Shown here piece by piece: positions 39,201 through 51,700 of a stretch of 64,000 bases of DNA; position 1 is the first letter of the stretch; every line of letters begins with the position of its first letter. Under the pieces are notes generated by a model, which did not search any database, was not told where the DNA came from, and saw only the letters and a program-made list of their open reading frames with translations. Location: contig NC_020176.2 in assembly GCF_000224145.3 (NCBI RefSeq), positions 2,236,740 through 2,300,739 of the forward strand, in the 5' to 3' direction. The translations under genes were made by a program, and so were the position numbers. This stretch comes from Ciona intestinalis. Lineage: Eukaryota > Chordata > Ascidiacea > Phlebobranchia > Cionidae.

Positions 39201-39700
39201 AAACAACAGTTAAAGCTATTTTTTCTCAAAGAAATAACTGACATAGTCTCATAGATATATAATATTATGATATAAACATAATGTAACAGACTGATAAACA
39301 TGAAACAGCAATCGATAGCCCTCAGGCCGACATTGACAAACACACAAATTGTTGTCATTATTTAAACCAACAATTCCTCAACACTTTAATCTGCTTAATC
39401 AGTTATAAGTGTGCATGGTGCTAGGGTACACAAAAAAATATATATATATAATATAAAATGTAAAAATTATGCTGTTTAAATTTTGCCAAGATTTTTAGGA
39501 GGGTATAACAGAAAAACTGCACATCAATGTGAATTTTATTCTTATTTATTTTATTACTTTTATGGACCTTTATGAAATAGCAGCATTAATATTGGCTTTC
39601 ATACGCATTCGTTTGTATAGAACTGCTTTAGGGCAAGTTTTAACTGCTTTTTCTATGCTACAAAATATTTTAAACAAGTTTGAGCAAAGGCAACTAAAAA

Positions 39701-39733
<33 letters not shown>

Positions 39734-42700
39734 AAACTGTATCCTTACGGTTCTAAAAGTGCGCTATTAATCGTTAAAAACCTCATTAGGAAAAACGGGA
39801 TATTACATGCTAACGGTATCCATCTTACCCCACAGTATTATACAAAAAAAATAATTTTTTTATAAAAATTTCCAAACTTTTGATTTTCCGCATAAACTGT
39901 ACAAAATGGAGTTGTAATTAGATAGCGGCATATTTGATTGACACCTAGTAATTACGTGGCGTGTCTGGCACACCTAGTGGTTGGGTGGTCTGGTATTTCG
40001 TCATTCCAGACACAGCGCAGTCCGCGTACGGAAATACAAATAAATGAAAAAAGCCAAAAGATTACGCCTTTAAAATGAATAGCTGGATGTGGGATCACTG
40101 GGTTAACGGGTTGGAAGTTAAAAGTATATAATGACATCATACACTTATAAGGCCTATATTGTACACTAGTTCATTTAAAATGGTCGGGTTTTTTCTATAA
40201 AAGTTAAATCAAATAATACATTACATACACTGAAAGGTCAAGCTTTTTGGTTGTTTTTATAAAAGTTAAATCATATAAGCATTATATACAATAATTTTCA
40301 TTTTAATTTTGGTTGTTGATAAAGAATGATAAAGCCTTTTGAGTTTGAATGTTTTTATAAAAGTTAGATCATTTTTTCAACGCTCATATAAAAAATTAAT
40401 TAGATTCGGAAATTAAAAGCTTCAAGTTTGAATTTTTATTAAAAATTTAACAAAATAAAAAGATAAAAAAAGATAACTGCACATATTTTAGTTACGCTTC
40501 TGCGGCAGTTCGTAAATATTTATAGAAGCTATAAAAAGTTATTTTCGTAAAGTTCAAATTGGGGCAGGGTGCTGTCTTGTACATATACGGTAGCATAAAG
40601 TTTCTGATGTCTGGTCCTGATTACATTAAATGCCAAAAAAATTATCAAAAATTAAAATCTGGAAATACCTGACCACAAGGTCTATTTACGAGAAACCATA
40701 TATTGTAGCATAGATGAAACTTAGAGCTTAAAACATGTTCTGTGGGCAAATATAAACTTTATCCAAAACCAACATTGTGTATTCAATACAGAAATAAATG
40801 ACTTTCGGAACAAAAAGTCACGAATAGGGAAATTTTGGGATTTTTTGTCGCACATACAGAATAGGTGATTACCATTGCAGAACGCTCACGACAAAAATGC
40901 AAAAAGAAATTTTTTCAACATTTCTTTTAACCCAAGGCTATTTCTTAATTAAAACTATGTTTTATCACAACTCAACAAAACAGTCCTAATTTAGTTTACA
41001 AATTTTCAATATATATATGTAAATTTTTTATTTACAATTTTCAATATAGGCCTTTACAGTTTTTAACAATTTTTGTTTCTATTACAGTTTTGCACTTTTA
41101 GAAGTAAGCCTAGGAGATTAAACAGGTTTTTAAGCACAAAAATAACAACCGAAATATTTTACACAAAAATAACAGTTGCAAAATAAATTTCAGAAAGCAT
41201 ACACCTAGTGAATTGGTTGGCAAAATTGAAATAATAAATCTTTACAATTTCTAATACATTTTTGAATGTTAATTGGTAAATCAAAGAGATTAAACAGTTA
41301 TTTAAACACAAAAATTGCAGTCGAAATATTTTTGCAATTTCAGACGCAGACACCCAATAATTATATGGCAAAATTAAAATAATAAATATTTCCAATTTCC
41401 AATACAGTTTTTACTTTTAGGAAGTAAACAGTTATTTAAACACAAAAATTGCAGCCGAAATATATGCAATTTTAGACACCAGACACCCAGTAAACTAGTT
41501 TAAAAATTAAATAAATATTCTGTGATTCATAATCATAATATTTAAGGGTGAGGTAGTTAAAATGTCACTGACTGTACTAGGAATCAAAGCTGAGTTATAA
41601 AACCACTTAAAATAGCCCAATTCTGAGGATTTTTACTTTTATAATTAGATCTGATGATTCATGATGCTTTATTATAATTACAGTGGGCAAAATTTAAAGT
41701 GATTATTATGATTGACCTTTGAAAATCGAGATTACGGCATTTTAATAAGTGGTATGTCAAGTTTTTCTGCAATGTATCTAAACATAAGCAAGAAATTTAT
41801 AAAGTTTAAATATTTGAAAAAATAGGTATATATATATATATATATATATATATTAGGTACATAAAACATAGGTCAAATTACTGTGTTTAACAGTTACTTA
41901 AAAACCACAGGCATGTTACTATAAAGCAAGATTTTTTAAAACATAGTCTGTATATCAGATTGTTTTTCACATAGTTATAGTAGGGTGGGGGAAGATGGAA
42001 CACCTTTAGCACATAATATTCAAATATCCTGATCAAGTTTTAAACAATTAACAACGGTCTATGGGAGTCGTAGGGATACGGTTTTCTAATTTTTTAAATG
42101 TTCTTTTTTTACCACCAAATGGGACGAGACAACAGAATGAACAGGTGTTACATCTTTCCCCACCCTACTATAAATGTCAACCTAAAAACTGGTTTAACCA
42201 GGTTAAAACTGGATAACATACATTGTTAAACAGCTAGAGATACTAATTAATTACAAAACCATGCTTTATGAATTCCAACACAGTTTCGGTATGCGACACT
42301 TCCTACTAAATAATAGGACACTTTTACAAAAATATCATTCTTGAGAAAATTTGTGACCAAAATTTGATAGCAAATGTCGTTTTTGAGAGAATTGTGACCA
42401 AAATTTGATGCGAAATATCATTTTCGAGAAAAAATTGCGACCAAAATTTGGTGGCATGAAAGTAAAGGTGTTCATATTATTACTGGTTTACACTTAATGG
42501 TAGGGTGGGGACAACAGACTGTCGGAAATTGGTTCTACAAGAGATAAGTATATACCGGTGCTTTGGCTTGGTATTTAGGTTCCTATGCAAGCGTAGGTGT
42601 GTGGTAACTGACTTAGAACTAATTTACAAAAACCAAAGCAGTCAAAAATTAAAAACAACCGAACAATTACAGTAAATTAAACAATTCTAAAAAGTTACAA

Positions 42701-45700
42701 ATTAAAACTTTCTAAAAAGCATTTAACTTAAATAAATATAGTGTACAAGCTAAAAAATGGTCAAAAAGACTGTACACAAAACTGAACAATTACAGTTAAA
42801 TTAAACAATTCTAATAAAATAAAAAACTTAAAATTGTTTAAGCTTTAAAAAAAGCATTTTAAATGGTGTACATCCTTAAAAGGCGAACAAAAAAAATACA
42901 AATTTTGCATAGCCTTTAACCCAAAAAGGGTGTGCATCTAAAAAAGTTCTCAAATTAATTAAATATCCTATGGCTTAAAACTAGTTTCAACATATTTATA
43001 AACTAAAAGTATGTCGGTTAACCAATAAAACCTAAAGAACACGTTTATCTGCAAATATATTTACAACTCTAAACCACAAACTGCGAGTTTAAATGTCTTT
43101 GCAGTGCATGGTGGTGCCAAACGCCCATAATCAGATAAGCCTAAACAATTAAAACATACGTGCACAAACCAATACACCTAAAACATGCTTTTCTCAATTT
43201 TGCTAATTTTTTTAACTTTTTTTTAACTTTTTTTTCCAAAAATTTTAAGATATTCTAAACTGTTCTTGCCCATGACTAGATAAGCCTAAACAATTGACAA
43301 GTACGTGTACAAGCAATACACGTTCAACGTGCTTTCAAGAAATTGGATTCGCAAATTTGGCAGACATACGAATTCATTAAGGAACTCATTGTAAACAATA
43401 GCAAACAAAGTTCAAATGAAACTACAGACATGCTTTTTATCAAAGGCAGTATTACTGTAGGGTTAAGTAGATATATTTACAGAATTAAACAACCATATCC
43501 TCATGACTTTAAAAAATCGTTTTAATTTGTTAAAAACACGATTAGAAAATATGGGTATTTTGTTGCATTTTATATACCACAAAATTGGGCGGAGTTACTA
43601 CTAATAAAAATACTGATCTTCAAAAGCAATTTATTAAAAATTCACTAAAAATGGAGTAAATACCTAATCTTATATCAGTAGCAAACAAAAGCGAGTTTTT
43701 AAACTAAAAACTTCACCATTTTTATGCAAGAAAAGCTCGCGTAATTTAAAAAGTTTGTGTAAAAAACACATTTTTTTTATCTTTTTAGATTTTTTTATCT
43801 TTTCAGATTTTTTTTTAATTTTTACTTTTAACTTCCAGACTCACTAACCTGTTCTTGTTAAATTGAATTGCAAATCCAGTCATTGGCTGCATGGCTCTGT
43901 TAGTGAAGGTGAGGTCCATGAAGATTTCTTTCTGTCTTCGTTGAAAAGTTCCTTTGAGTTCCAAACCTTTGGCAGCAGTTGCAGCAAGCCAGATCTAAGG
44001 GAAAAGGATTTATATATAGATCACGAAATTCACGATGGCACATGGCAAATTAATGTAGTTTAAATGGGAAAGGTAAAGTGCGTGGCACATTTAGTGGGAG
44101 CAGAAATAGGTTTTATATATAGATCAAGAAATTCACTGTGGCATAGGGCAAATTTATGAATTGCCATGGGAAAGTTAAAGTGCGGAAATAAACTGTGCAA
44201 ATAAATCATTGAATTATTCGCGCGTTTCTTTTTTGTTAATATTAAATATTAATGCGTTTTTCATGTTAAATTAAGTCATAAAAACATTTTGTGGAAATAG
44301 TTTTTATATAAGCATACCTTTTTTAGTTAAACAATTAATTACTACACCGAAAAAGTGCATTTTAAGTACATTATATTCTTTTAACTACAAATTAAACTTT
44401 TAACTTTAACTAGCAATGTAATACAAGCCTAAGTAGAAGTAAGGGGTTAAGAAATGGAAATTCAGAAATAATTGCCTAAGGACACTCAGAACATTTGTAC
44501 AAATGCGTTATAAATGCGACCACAACAAACAAAATATACAATGCAAAACGCTCTTGGCAAAAATGGACAATATTTGAGATGCAAAATTAAAGAAAAAAAT
44601 TCAATTGGATTTTTAAACTTTATTATTATAATATTTTATATTTATATATTTTTAAAAATTGTACCAAAATTTGTAACAAAATTTTGTCATTTTTGTATCA
44701 CAATTTTATCGCTTTTTGGAAAAAGACTAAAAACAATTATTATTTATATATTTTCCATATATATATATTTATATATATATGGAAATTTAAATTATATATA
44801 TATTTGGAAAAAACTATGCTTTTTTCGAATAAAAAATTTACTAGAATAGGCAAACATAATTTTTTAACGTTCGCAAAAAGTTTTAAAAATGTAAAAAAAA
44901 ATTAATTTTTCAACACATAACATTAAAAATATCATGCAATGAATTAATAACTTTTACCCAGCTTTGTTTATTTAATAAATGCCGGTAATGAAACATGAAG
45001 TGGGAGAAAACCGAGCGTAACTTTTAAAAAATAGCTTGAGGGTAAAAAAAGGTTACTTGAGGCAAAACACGTGGCTTGTGGCTAAACATGCGGCTTTTGT
45101 AGGAAATTAAAAACTTTCGGCTAATTCAGTGTGAAGATACAAGAGTTATTTTGAGAAAAAGGGGTCAAAATCGCATACTTGAAATTCAAGTTAAGATTGG
45201 GGTTTTTAAAAAATGTGTTGTTTTAAATTCAAGGTATATTTTAATGGATCTGATTTAAAAAAAATTATATTTTGATATTTGTGTGGCAGAATGGGCAGAA
45301 CTGTTTGTTAACCACACTGCGTTCTCTGCATTTAACCATTAAAGTCTTTGTATGATTGTATCTATATATATATACACATAGATAATTTTGCAGCTTTCGC
45401 ACCAAAAGCATTTTTTAATATATTTCCTCCGAAAAACAGCAACTTTTAAAAAAGGGAATATTTTACCCCCAAAAAAATAAATCAAAAAATCCTTTTTTTT
45501 TCTATATTTTAAACATAATTTTAATCCTAACCTGCTTTTACCTAAAAATTGACATAAAACAAAAATTGTTTTAGTTTTTTGGACATAATTCTTTTTCTAA
45601 CCTGCTTGGGAGCTGCATAAGAGCCTCCGGGCTGCGAGAAATCTAAACCCAGAAGTGAATTGTCCATACCTTGCGCTGGTGGTGCCCCCATGGGGTTGGT

Positions 45701-48700
45701 CATGGGGTTCGCCATTGGGGCTCCTGGGGCTGGACCCCCCATCATTGGGGTGGGCCCACCCATCTAAAAGAAAAAATAGTATGTTAGGAAAGTTTGGATT
45801 AAAACAGTCTAATATTGCTGTTTTATTTTTGTGTTAAAAGTCGTTAGTTGAATATAGTGTTAAAAACTGCTTTTTAATTATTTTGCTAAAAAATTGGTGT
45901 GTTGAAATATAAGTAATAACATTTTTTTTGTTTATAATTAGTTAATATAGTGTTAAAATCTGTTTTTTTGTGTTTCTTGTGCTAAAAGTTAATATGTTAA
46001 TGAAATGAAATATAGATAAAAACAGTTTTTTGGATACTTATCTATGCTGTAAATTGATTTAATTATTAAAAAAAGAATAAAAAAAAAACTATTTTTTTAT
46101 ATTCTGCGTTAAAATTAACCAATAAGGTTTCTAATGTTTGGCGAATAAAACTCAAAATTAAAAAATATTACACCGATACAATATAACGAAAGTATAACGT
46201 ATATATATAGTAGAGTTGGGAAAGATGGAACACCTTTAGCACATAATATCTAAATATCTTGATCATGTTTTAAACAATTAACGACGGTCTACGAAAGTCG
46301 TAAAGATATGATTTTATATATCTTTAAATGTTCTTTGTTTACTACCAAATGGGACAAGGAAAGAGAATGAAATGGTGTCCCATCTTCCCTACCACACCTT
46401 TTTATCATAAATTGATAAATAAACGTCACCCACCAGATAGTCAAGCCCCCCAAGTTGGTCCATGGGGTTGGAAGCGATCGGGGCAGCCATTGGGGTTTGT
46501 ACGATAGCGGGGCCCAGGTCTAACCCAAGCAGGTCACTGACCATTGCGTCTTGGGCAGGAATAACCTTTGAAAACAAATTATAACTACAGCAACAAAAAA
46601 ATGGAATAAAATACAAAAATAGGAAAAAAATCGACAACAAAAAAATTGCAAAAAAAAATTTAATAAAATTTATTTTGTCTCTTTGTTCACTATAACAAAA
46701 AACGGGATTTTTTTTTAAAGCGAAAAAAAACAGCAGTTTACGGTAAAACAGCGGTTGTTAATACACGCTTTTTAAAAAAAAGCAAAAAATAATGTTTTGA
46801 AAAAATAGCAGGACCCTTAAATAAAAATAGAACTCTAATATGAAAGTTTTGCAACTACTTTTCGCAGTTTTACGTTTACCATTGCAAATGTCATTATATT
46901 AGCGATGTTTTATTATTTATTAACAACTGTTAAAAATAATACCTGGGGTGCTTGGGTGGGTGAAGCTACATCTGCCTCCACAGCGCCACCTTCTGGGGTC
47001 CTAAATATAGAAATACAATAAAAATTAATATAAATAATATAAAAATAAAAAGCATTGTTATTAAAATCAGGCAGTTGTGTAACACCACAACTTTTATAAA
47101 ATATTTGAAATTTCCTACCTTGTAACAGTGGCGTAGTTAGGGTAAGGGGCCGTGACTCACAGTTTTTCCGAAATATTCAATAAATATTGGGGAAAGTACG
47201 AAGAAATAGCATTCTACGTGTTTCGTGGTTTTAACTTACAGCCAAAGTTTTGAAAATATATTTAAAGTTAAAAACTTACATTGCTTTATGAAGTGACTTG
47301 CGCATGGCCGCTACGCCACGTTCGCCCTCAATAAATGAGCTTGGTGGTTTATGATATACAGAAGCAAGTGATGCTATATGACATATCAACTCATCTAGAA
47401 GGGTGGGCTCAATCAGGTCGGTCTCTTCGGAAATCAGAGGCTTTTCAGCAAGAACTACGTCCTGAAAATAGTTTGTCAGTTATAGTTATTGAATGAATGA
47501 ATGTAGATTGCTTTAACCTCGCAACTGATCCGCATAGCGCCAGGTACAAATATATCAGTCGGAACGTTTATATCACGACACCGGGAGCTATTAAGCATGC
47601 GCCGCAATGCAACTGCGCATGCGCAATAGGTCGGAACAAATACAATACGATGCCCATTAAATATGGACCAACTGAAAAATGTATAAACGCTATGTTTGAA
47701 ACGTTTTCAACGGAAGGTCGTAATGAATTTGTACCGAGTGGTCATTATATTTGTTTATAGAGTTACTGCGCAAGCGCAGTAGTGTCTCGGCGATTGTGTA
47801 TAGCACCCGGTACAACTATATCAGTCGGAACAAATGTATCACGACAGCGGCGCCGTACCGAACTGAGAAAAAGTCCGGGGAAAAATATTACTTAATTTGT
47901 TTATTTTTTAATGACACACTGCGGCACACTGCGCACACTGCGGCACACTGCGTACACTGCGTACACTGCGCACACTGACAATTTAGAGGTACCGATTATA
48001 CCACGGGTGTACTGTTTTTATATACACCTGTGCCAGCTTACGAGTTACCATGTATGTTACTTTGGGTGATTTAGGACTGTGGCTCAGTGGTTAAGCGATT
48101 GAATTGTGAGTAAAGGGTGCCGGGTTCGATGCTCAATGCTGCTACCATTGTTGTGTATGTGTCTAGGGCAAGACACTTAACTGTATTTCCACCAATCAGT
48201 TGTCACTAATGGCTTGTCCAAATTATTATCCATACAGGGAAAAATATATAATCACCAAGAAAGTTACATACAAGGTGTATGAAAACATGGATCAGTGTTG
48301 TAATGAATGTAAATGAATAAATAAGTAAGTGTCATCTATTCATACATATTTTCTATACAGAACTTAATTTTGCCGTTTTCTGACACTGTGACCCTCTTGC
48401 TTATTTTAGTAAAAAAAGATTTTCCAAAAAAAATATTTTTTAAAAACAGGTATATATATATCTAAAAATACTAAAATTTGTGGGGAAAATTAGGGCAGGA
48501 CAGTGGACAGTAACATTACAAGAGTAATTCAGTAACCATGGAATAATTCTACCTTAGCAGCTGCAGGGTCTGTAGAGAGAAGTCTCCAGTAAATATACCC
48601 TCTGTCTCGCAAGTCAGGGTTGTCGCTGTCCTGAGATAAAAAAACATATAAAAAATATTGATATATTAGATATATTGCTGGGGTAGGAACACAATACTGT

Positions 48701-51700
48701 ATATAGTAGGGTGGGAGAAGATGGGACACTTTGAGCACCTAAAATTCAAATAGCCTGATCGTGTTTTAAACAATTAACAATGGTCTATGGGAGTCTTGAG
48801 GATATGGTTTTATAATTCTTTGAATGTTCTTTGTTTACTACAAATGGGTAGAGAAAATAGAATAAAAAGGTGTCCCATCTTCCCCCACCCAACTATATAT
48901 GGGTAGCTGCTACCGATAACACTGTAATCTGTAAAAAAGAAAGAAAATTTAATGTTTACATCGAATAAGAGTTTTTGTCCAAATTACTTTAATCAAAAAA
49001 ACTACAGAAGCGTATACAAATTTAATATATATATATATATATATATATATTTATTTGAAATTAGCAATTTTTTACCTGTGTAGCCAGACTAAGTACAGAT
49101 TGAACAAGTTCTTGGGTTTCAGTTGGCTTCTTTAAGAAAAGTTTCACAATGGCTGTCAATAATTGGAGCTGAACCTGTATGAAAAAAAGCAATATACTAT
49201 GTGTACTAATGCTATGTTAATAATAATAATAATATATTCCATATAGGTGCTTTGGGGTAATGGGCCAACCCTGGCCTAAAGCCTATGACCCATGGCATGC
49301 CACGCCGCGGGCCCTTACCCACATAGGATAGAATGGGTGAGGGGCGGCAGCAAGGCATGCATGGGTAACTGTAATTTATGCCAGAAAAAAATTACCCCAA
49401 TATTAACATATTCTACACATCCTAACTGGCGAGGTCTATGTGGTAGCACCCTGGGTTTTGGGGTAATGGGCAAATCCTGGCCTAAATCCTGGACCCATGG
49501 CGTGCCACGCTACGGGACCTCGCCCACATAAAATAGAATAGAACATTTTATTCATATGGAAGATGCTACACTGTTACATGCTACGAGACCTGAGATATAG
49601 GGCAGAGTTGACCTATTAGTTATAACATACACATAAATAAAATACAATTTTGATTTAAGAATTCTTTTTTAATATGAAGTGGAAAAATCTACACAAAAAA
49701 ATTATTTATAAGCATTAGCCCAAAAATTGAAATGATTTTTTTCACATCTGCTCCCCTAAAAAACTTTAACACATTTTCCAGCTATATGAAACAAGTAATC
49801 TTCAAAACGATTCTCAATATTAACCAAAAATGAAACCCCTTAATTCGTAATCATTTTACCTGTGTATTTTCATCATGGAAACCTTCCAGGAAACTTTCAA
49901 GCAACTCGTCAGCATTGTCGATTCTCTCTGCATATTCCCCCACTATCCATATCATAGATGCACGGGCCTCTGGCTCATCAAGGGTGTCCAGGTTTTCACA
50001 CAGGTTGGCGATAATGCTTTCGTATCTGGGGAAGTAGGACATGGGTAAGTGTGAGGTTTAGGGGTAAAGTGCTTGCATCCAAATTAAAGGGTATCGGGTC
50101 AAGACTCGGTGCTACCACTGTTTTGGGTTAAAATTAATACTTTTTTCCAACCCAGTGGTCACTTATTGGTTGTCCAGATTGTTAGTTATTAAAAAAAACT
50201 TGTAAGCGAAAGTGACTAAAATGAGACAACCATGTTGTAACGACTGTCATTGCCTTTATAGAAAAAAAGCCCTTTTTTTTGTGCATGTGTAAATTTACAA
50301 ACAGAATTATAATAATTTATACGATACATGTTGGGAAAACTACTTAAAAAGGTGTAATTAATAATTCACACTTGCGTATTTTGCTTTTGTTTACTTACTT
50401 GTTTGGGTATTTACGGAAAATATCCTTGATCACAACAATGGCTTCTTGTACCACATAGTTGACCTTGGTTTGAATTAGATCAAGTAGGGTGCTCACACAT
50501 CGCTCCGATGATTGCTGGGTATAGTAGGGTTATTAGAATGTGCATGCAGTGTAATGTGTTTGATTATATTTATAGACTACTTTAAAATATGGGTGCCTTC
50601 CTACACCAGAGAGTGCAGAGACTCATGGTGTATCTGTACAACCCATGCTCACTGTTTGGTTATTTATACCATGGGGGTCTTCTTATACACCAGACACATA
50701 GTAAATTTAAACACCTCATTCTCACTGTCAGGTTATAACTTGCAACGCTAGCGTTTTTTCTTATAAACCACACACTCATGCTATATAAAGACCTCATACT
50801 CACTGTTAAGTTAAACAATGTGAGTTTTCACATGTGGGCCTGTTCTTAAACACATGACAGAAGATACACATGGTGCATTTGTACCCCTGATGCGCTACAC
50901 ATGGTGTATTTGTTGTACCCCTGATTCTGTAGTGCAACAGACACACAAAGGGTTTTCCTACACAGGCTACACCTCATGCTCACTGTCGATTTATAACATG
51001 GGTGTATTCTAATACACCATACACACATGATGTATTCATACACCTCATGCTCGCTGTTAAGTTATAACATGGGTGTCTCCTAATACACACACGGACTAAG
51101 TATATGATCTTACAACTCATGCTCCCTGTCAATTAATGCAAGCAGACAAGGAAATATAATAACGATTAAGGTATTGTACCTCTGGGATACAGTTCAGAGT
51201 GCAACCCCAACACAGTACTATGTAAATACATTACAATATAAACAAGTATGCTCATTTACCTCAACTTTGATTGCACATCTGCCAATAGCACGAACAGATT
51301 TTCGAACAAAATCAACATCAACCTCCTGCGCATATTCCTTTAGCTCGGCAAGAACCTAAAATAAAAACAGCAATAAAAATTATGAAAAAATTTCAATATT
51401 TTTTTTGACAATTTTTTTTGAAAAATAAAAATGTTTTTAATAGTTTTTTTGAAAATTTTTATATTAAATTCAAATAAATAGTTTAAATACTATCGATTAG
51501 GGTAGACCAAATTTTAAACACAGGGGTATTGAGCTGTTACTGTTTTTATGTTTTGAAATAGAAAATAATTAGTAACTATTGTAAAAAAATAGAAATAGAA
51601 AATAATTAGTTTAAAAAAACGAATGTCCTACAAAATATATTTAAAAGTTTTGGTAAAATTTAAAGTATAAAATTTTTAGAATAATCTGTAAAAATTTTAC

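Larger units (their letters stand above)
17786..43848 (-). other. 26-kb intron of the adaptor beta gene hosting three antisense genes
   Basis: This intron separates the exon ending in FAIQFNKNR (43994-43849) from the exon starting [10 protein letters not shown] (17785-17659). Both borders have AG/GT signals on the minus strand and their phases fit (2 + 1). Most other introns of the gene are 0.2-2 kb. Genes A, B and C lie inside it on the plus strand. Confidence 0.92.
37933..43848. other. Gene-free part of the adaptor beta intron
   Basis: Six kilobases of AT-rich intron with one complete MITE (41977-42172), one half MITE (39729-39841), several tandem repeats (listed separately) and TA microsatellites at about 39705 and 41827. 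Short frames here overlap repeats and lack splice signals. Confidence 0.5.
47491..48068 (-). mobile_element. SINE copy interrupted by insertion
   Basis: The left part is GAATGAATGAATGTAGATTG plus TTTAACCTCGC. The right part resumes at ATACCACGGGTGTACTG and runs through GAGTTACCATGTATGTTAC. Both match the SINE body seen at 8968. Confidence 0.7.

Noticed and set aside
39529..39756. 75-codon frame with hydrophobic start
   Set aside because: It overlaps a dispersed repeat also seen near 33140 and 33300, and runs into a TA microsatellite.
43343..43525. 60-codon frame in the adaptor intron
   Set aside because: It includes a decayed MITE remnant (CCATATCCTCATGACTTT) and has no supporting signals.
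47497..47978. Two plus-strand frames near the CACACTGCG array
   Set aside because: They fall within the unidentified insertion and SINE; no family similarity or splice sites.
48070..48130. Possible tRNA gene (A and B boxes present)
   Set aside because: Stems of a tRNA cloverleaf do not form well, and the sequence continues into a SINE body present elsewhere.
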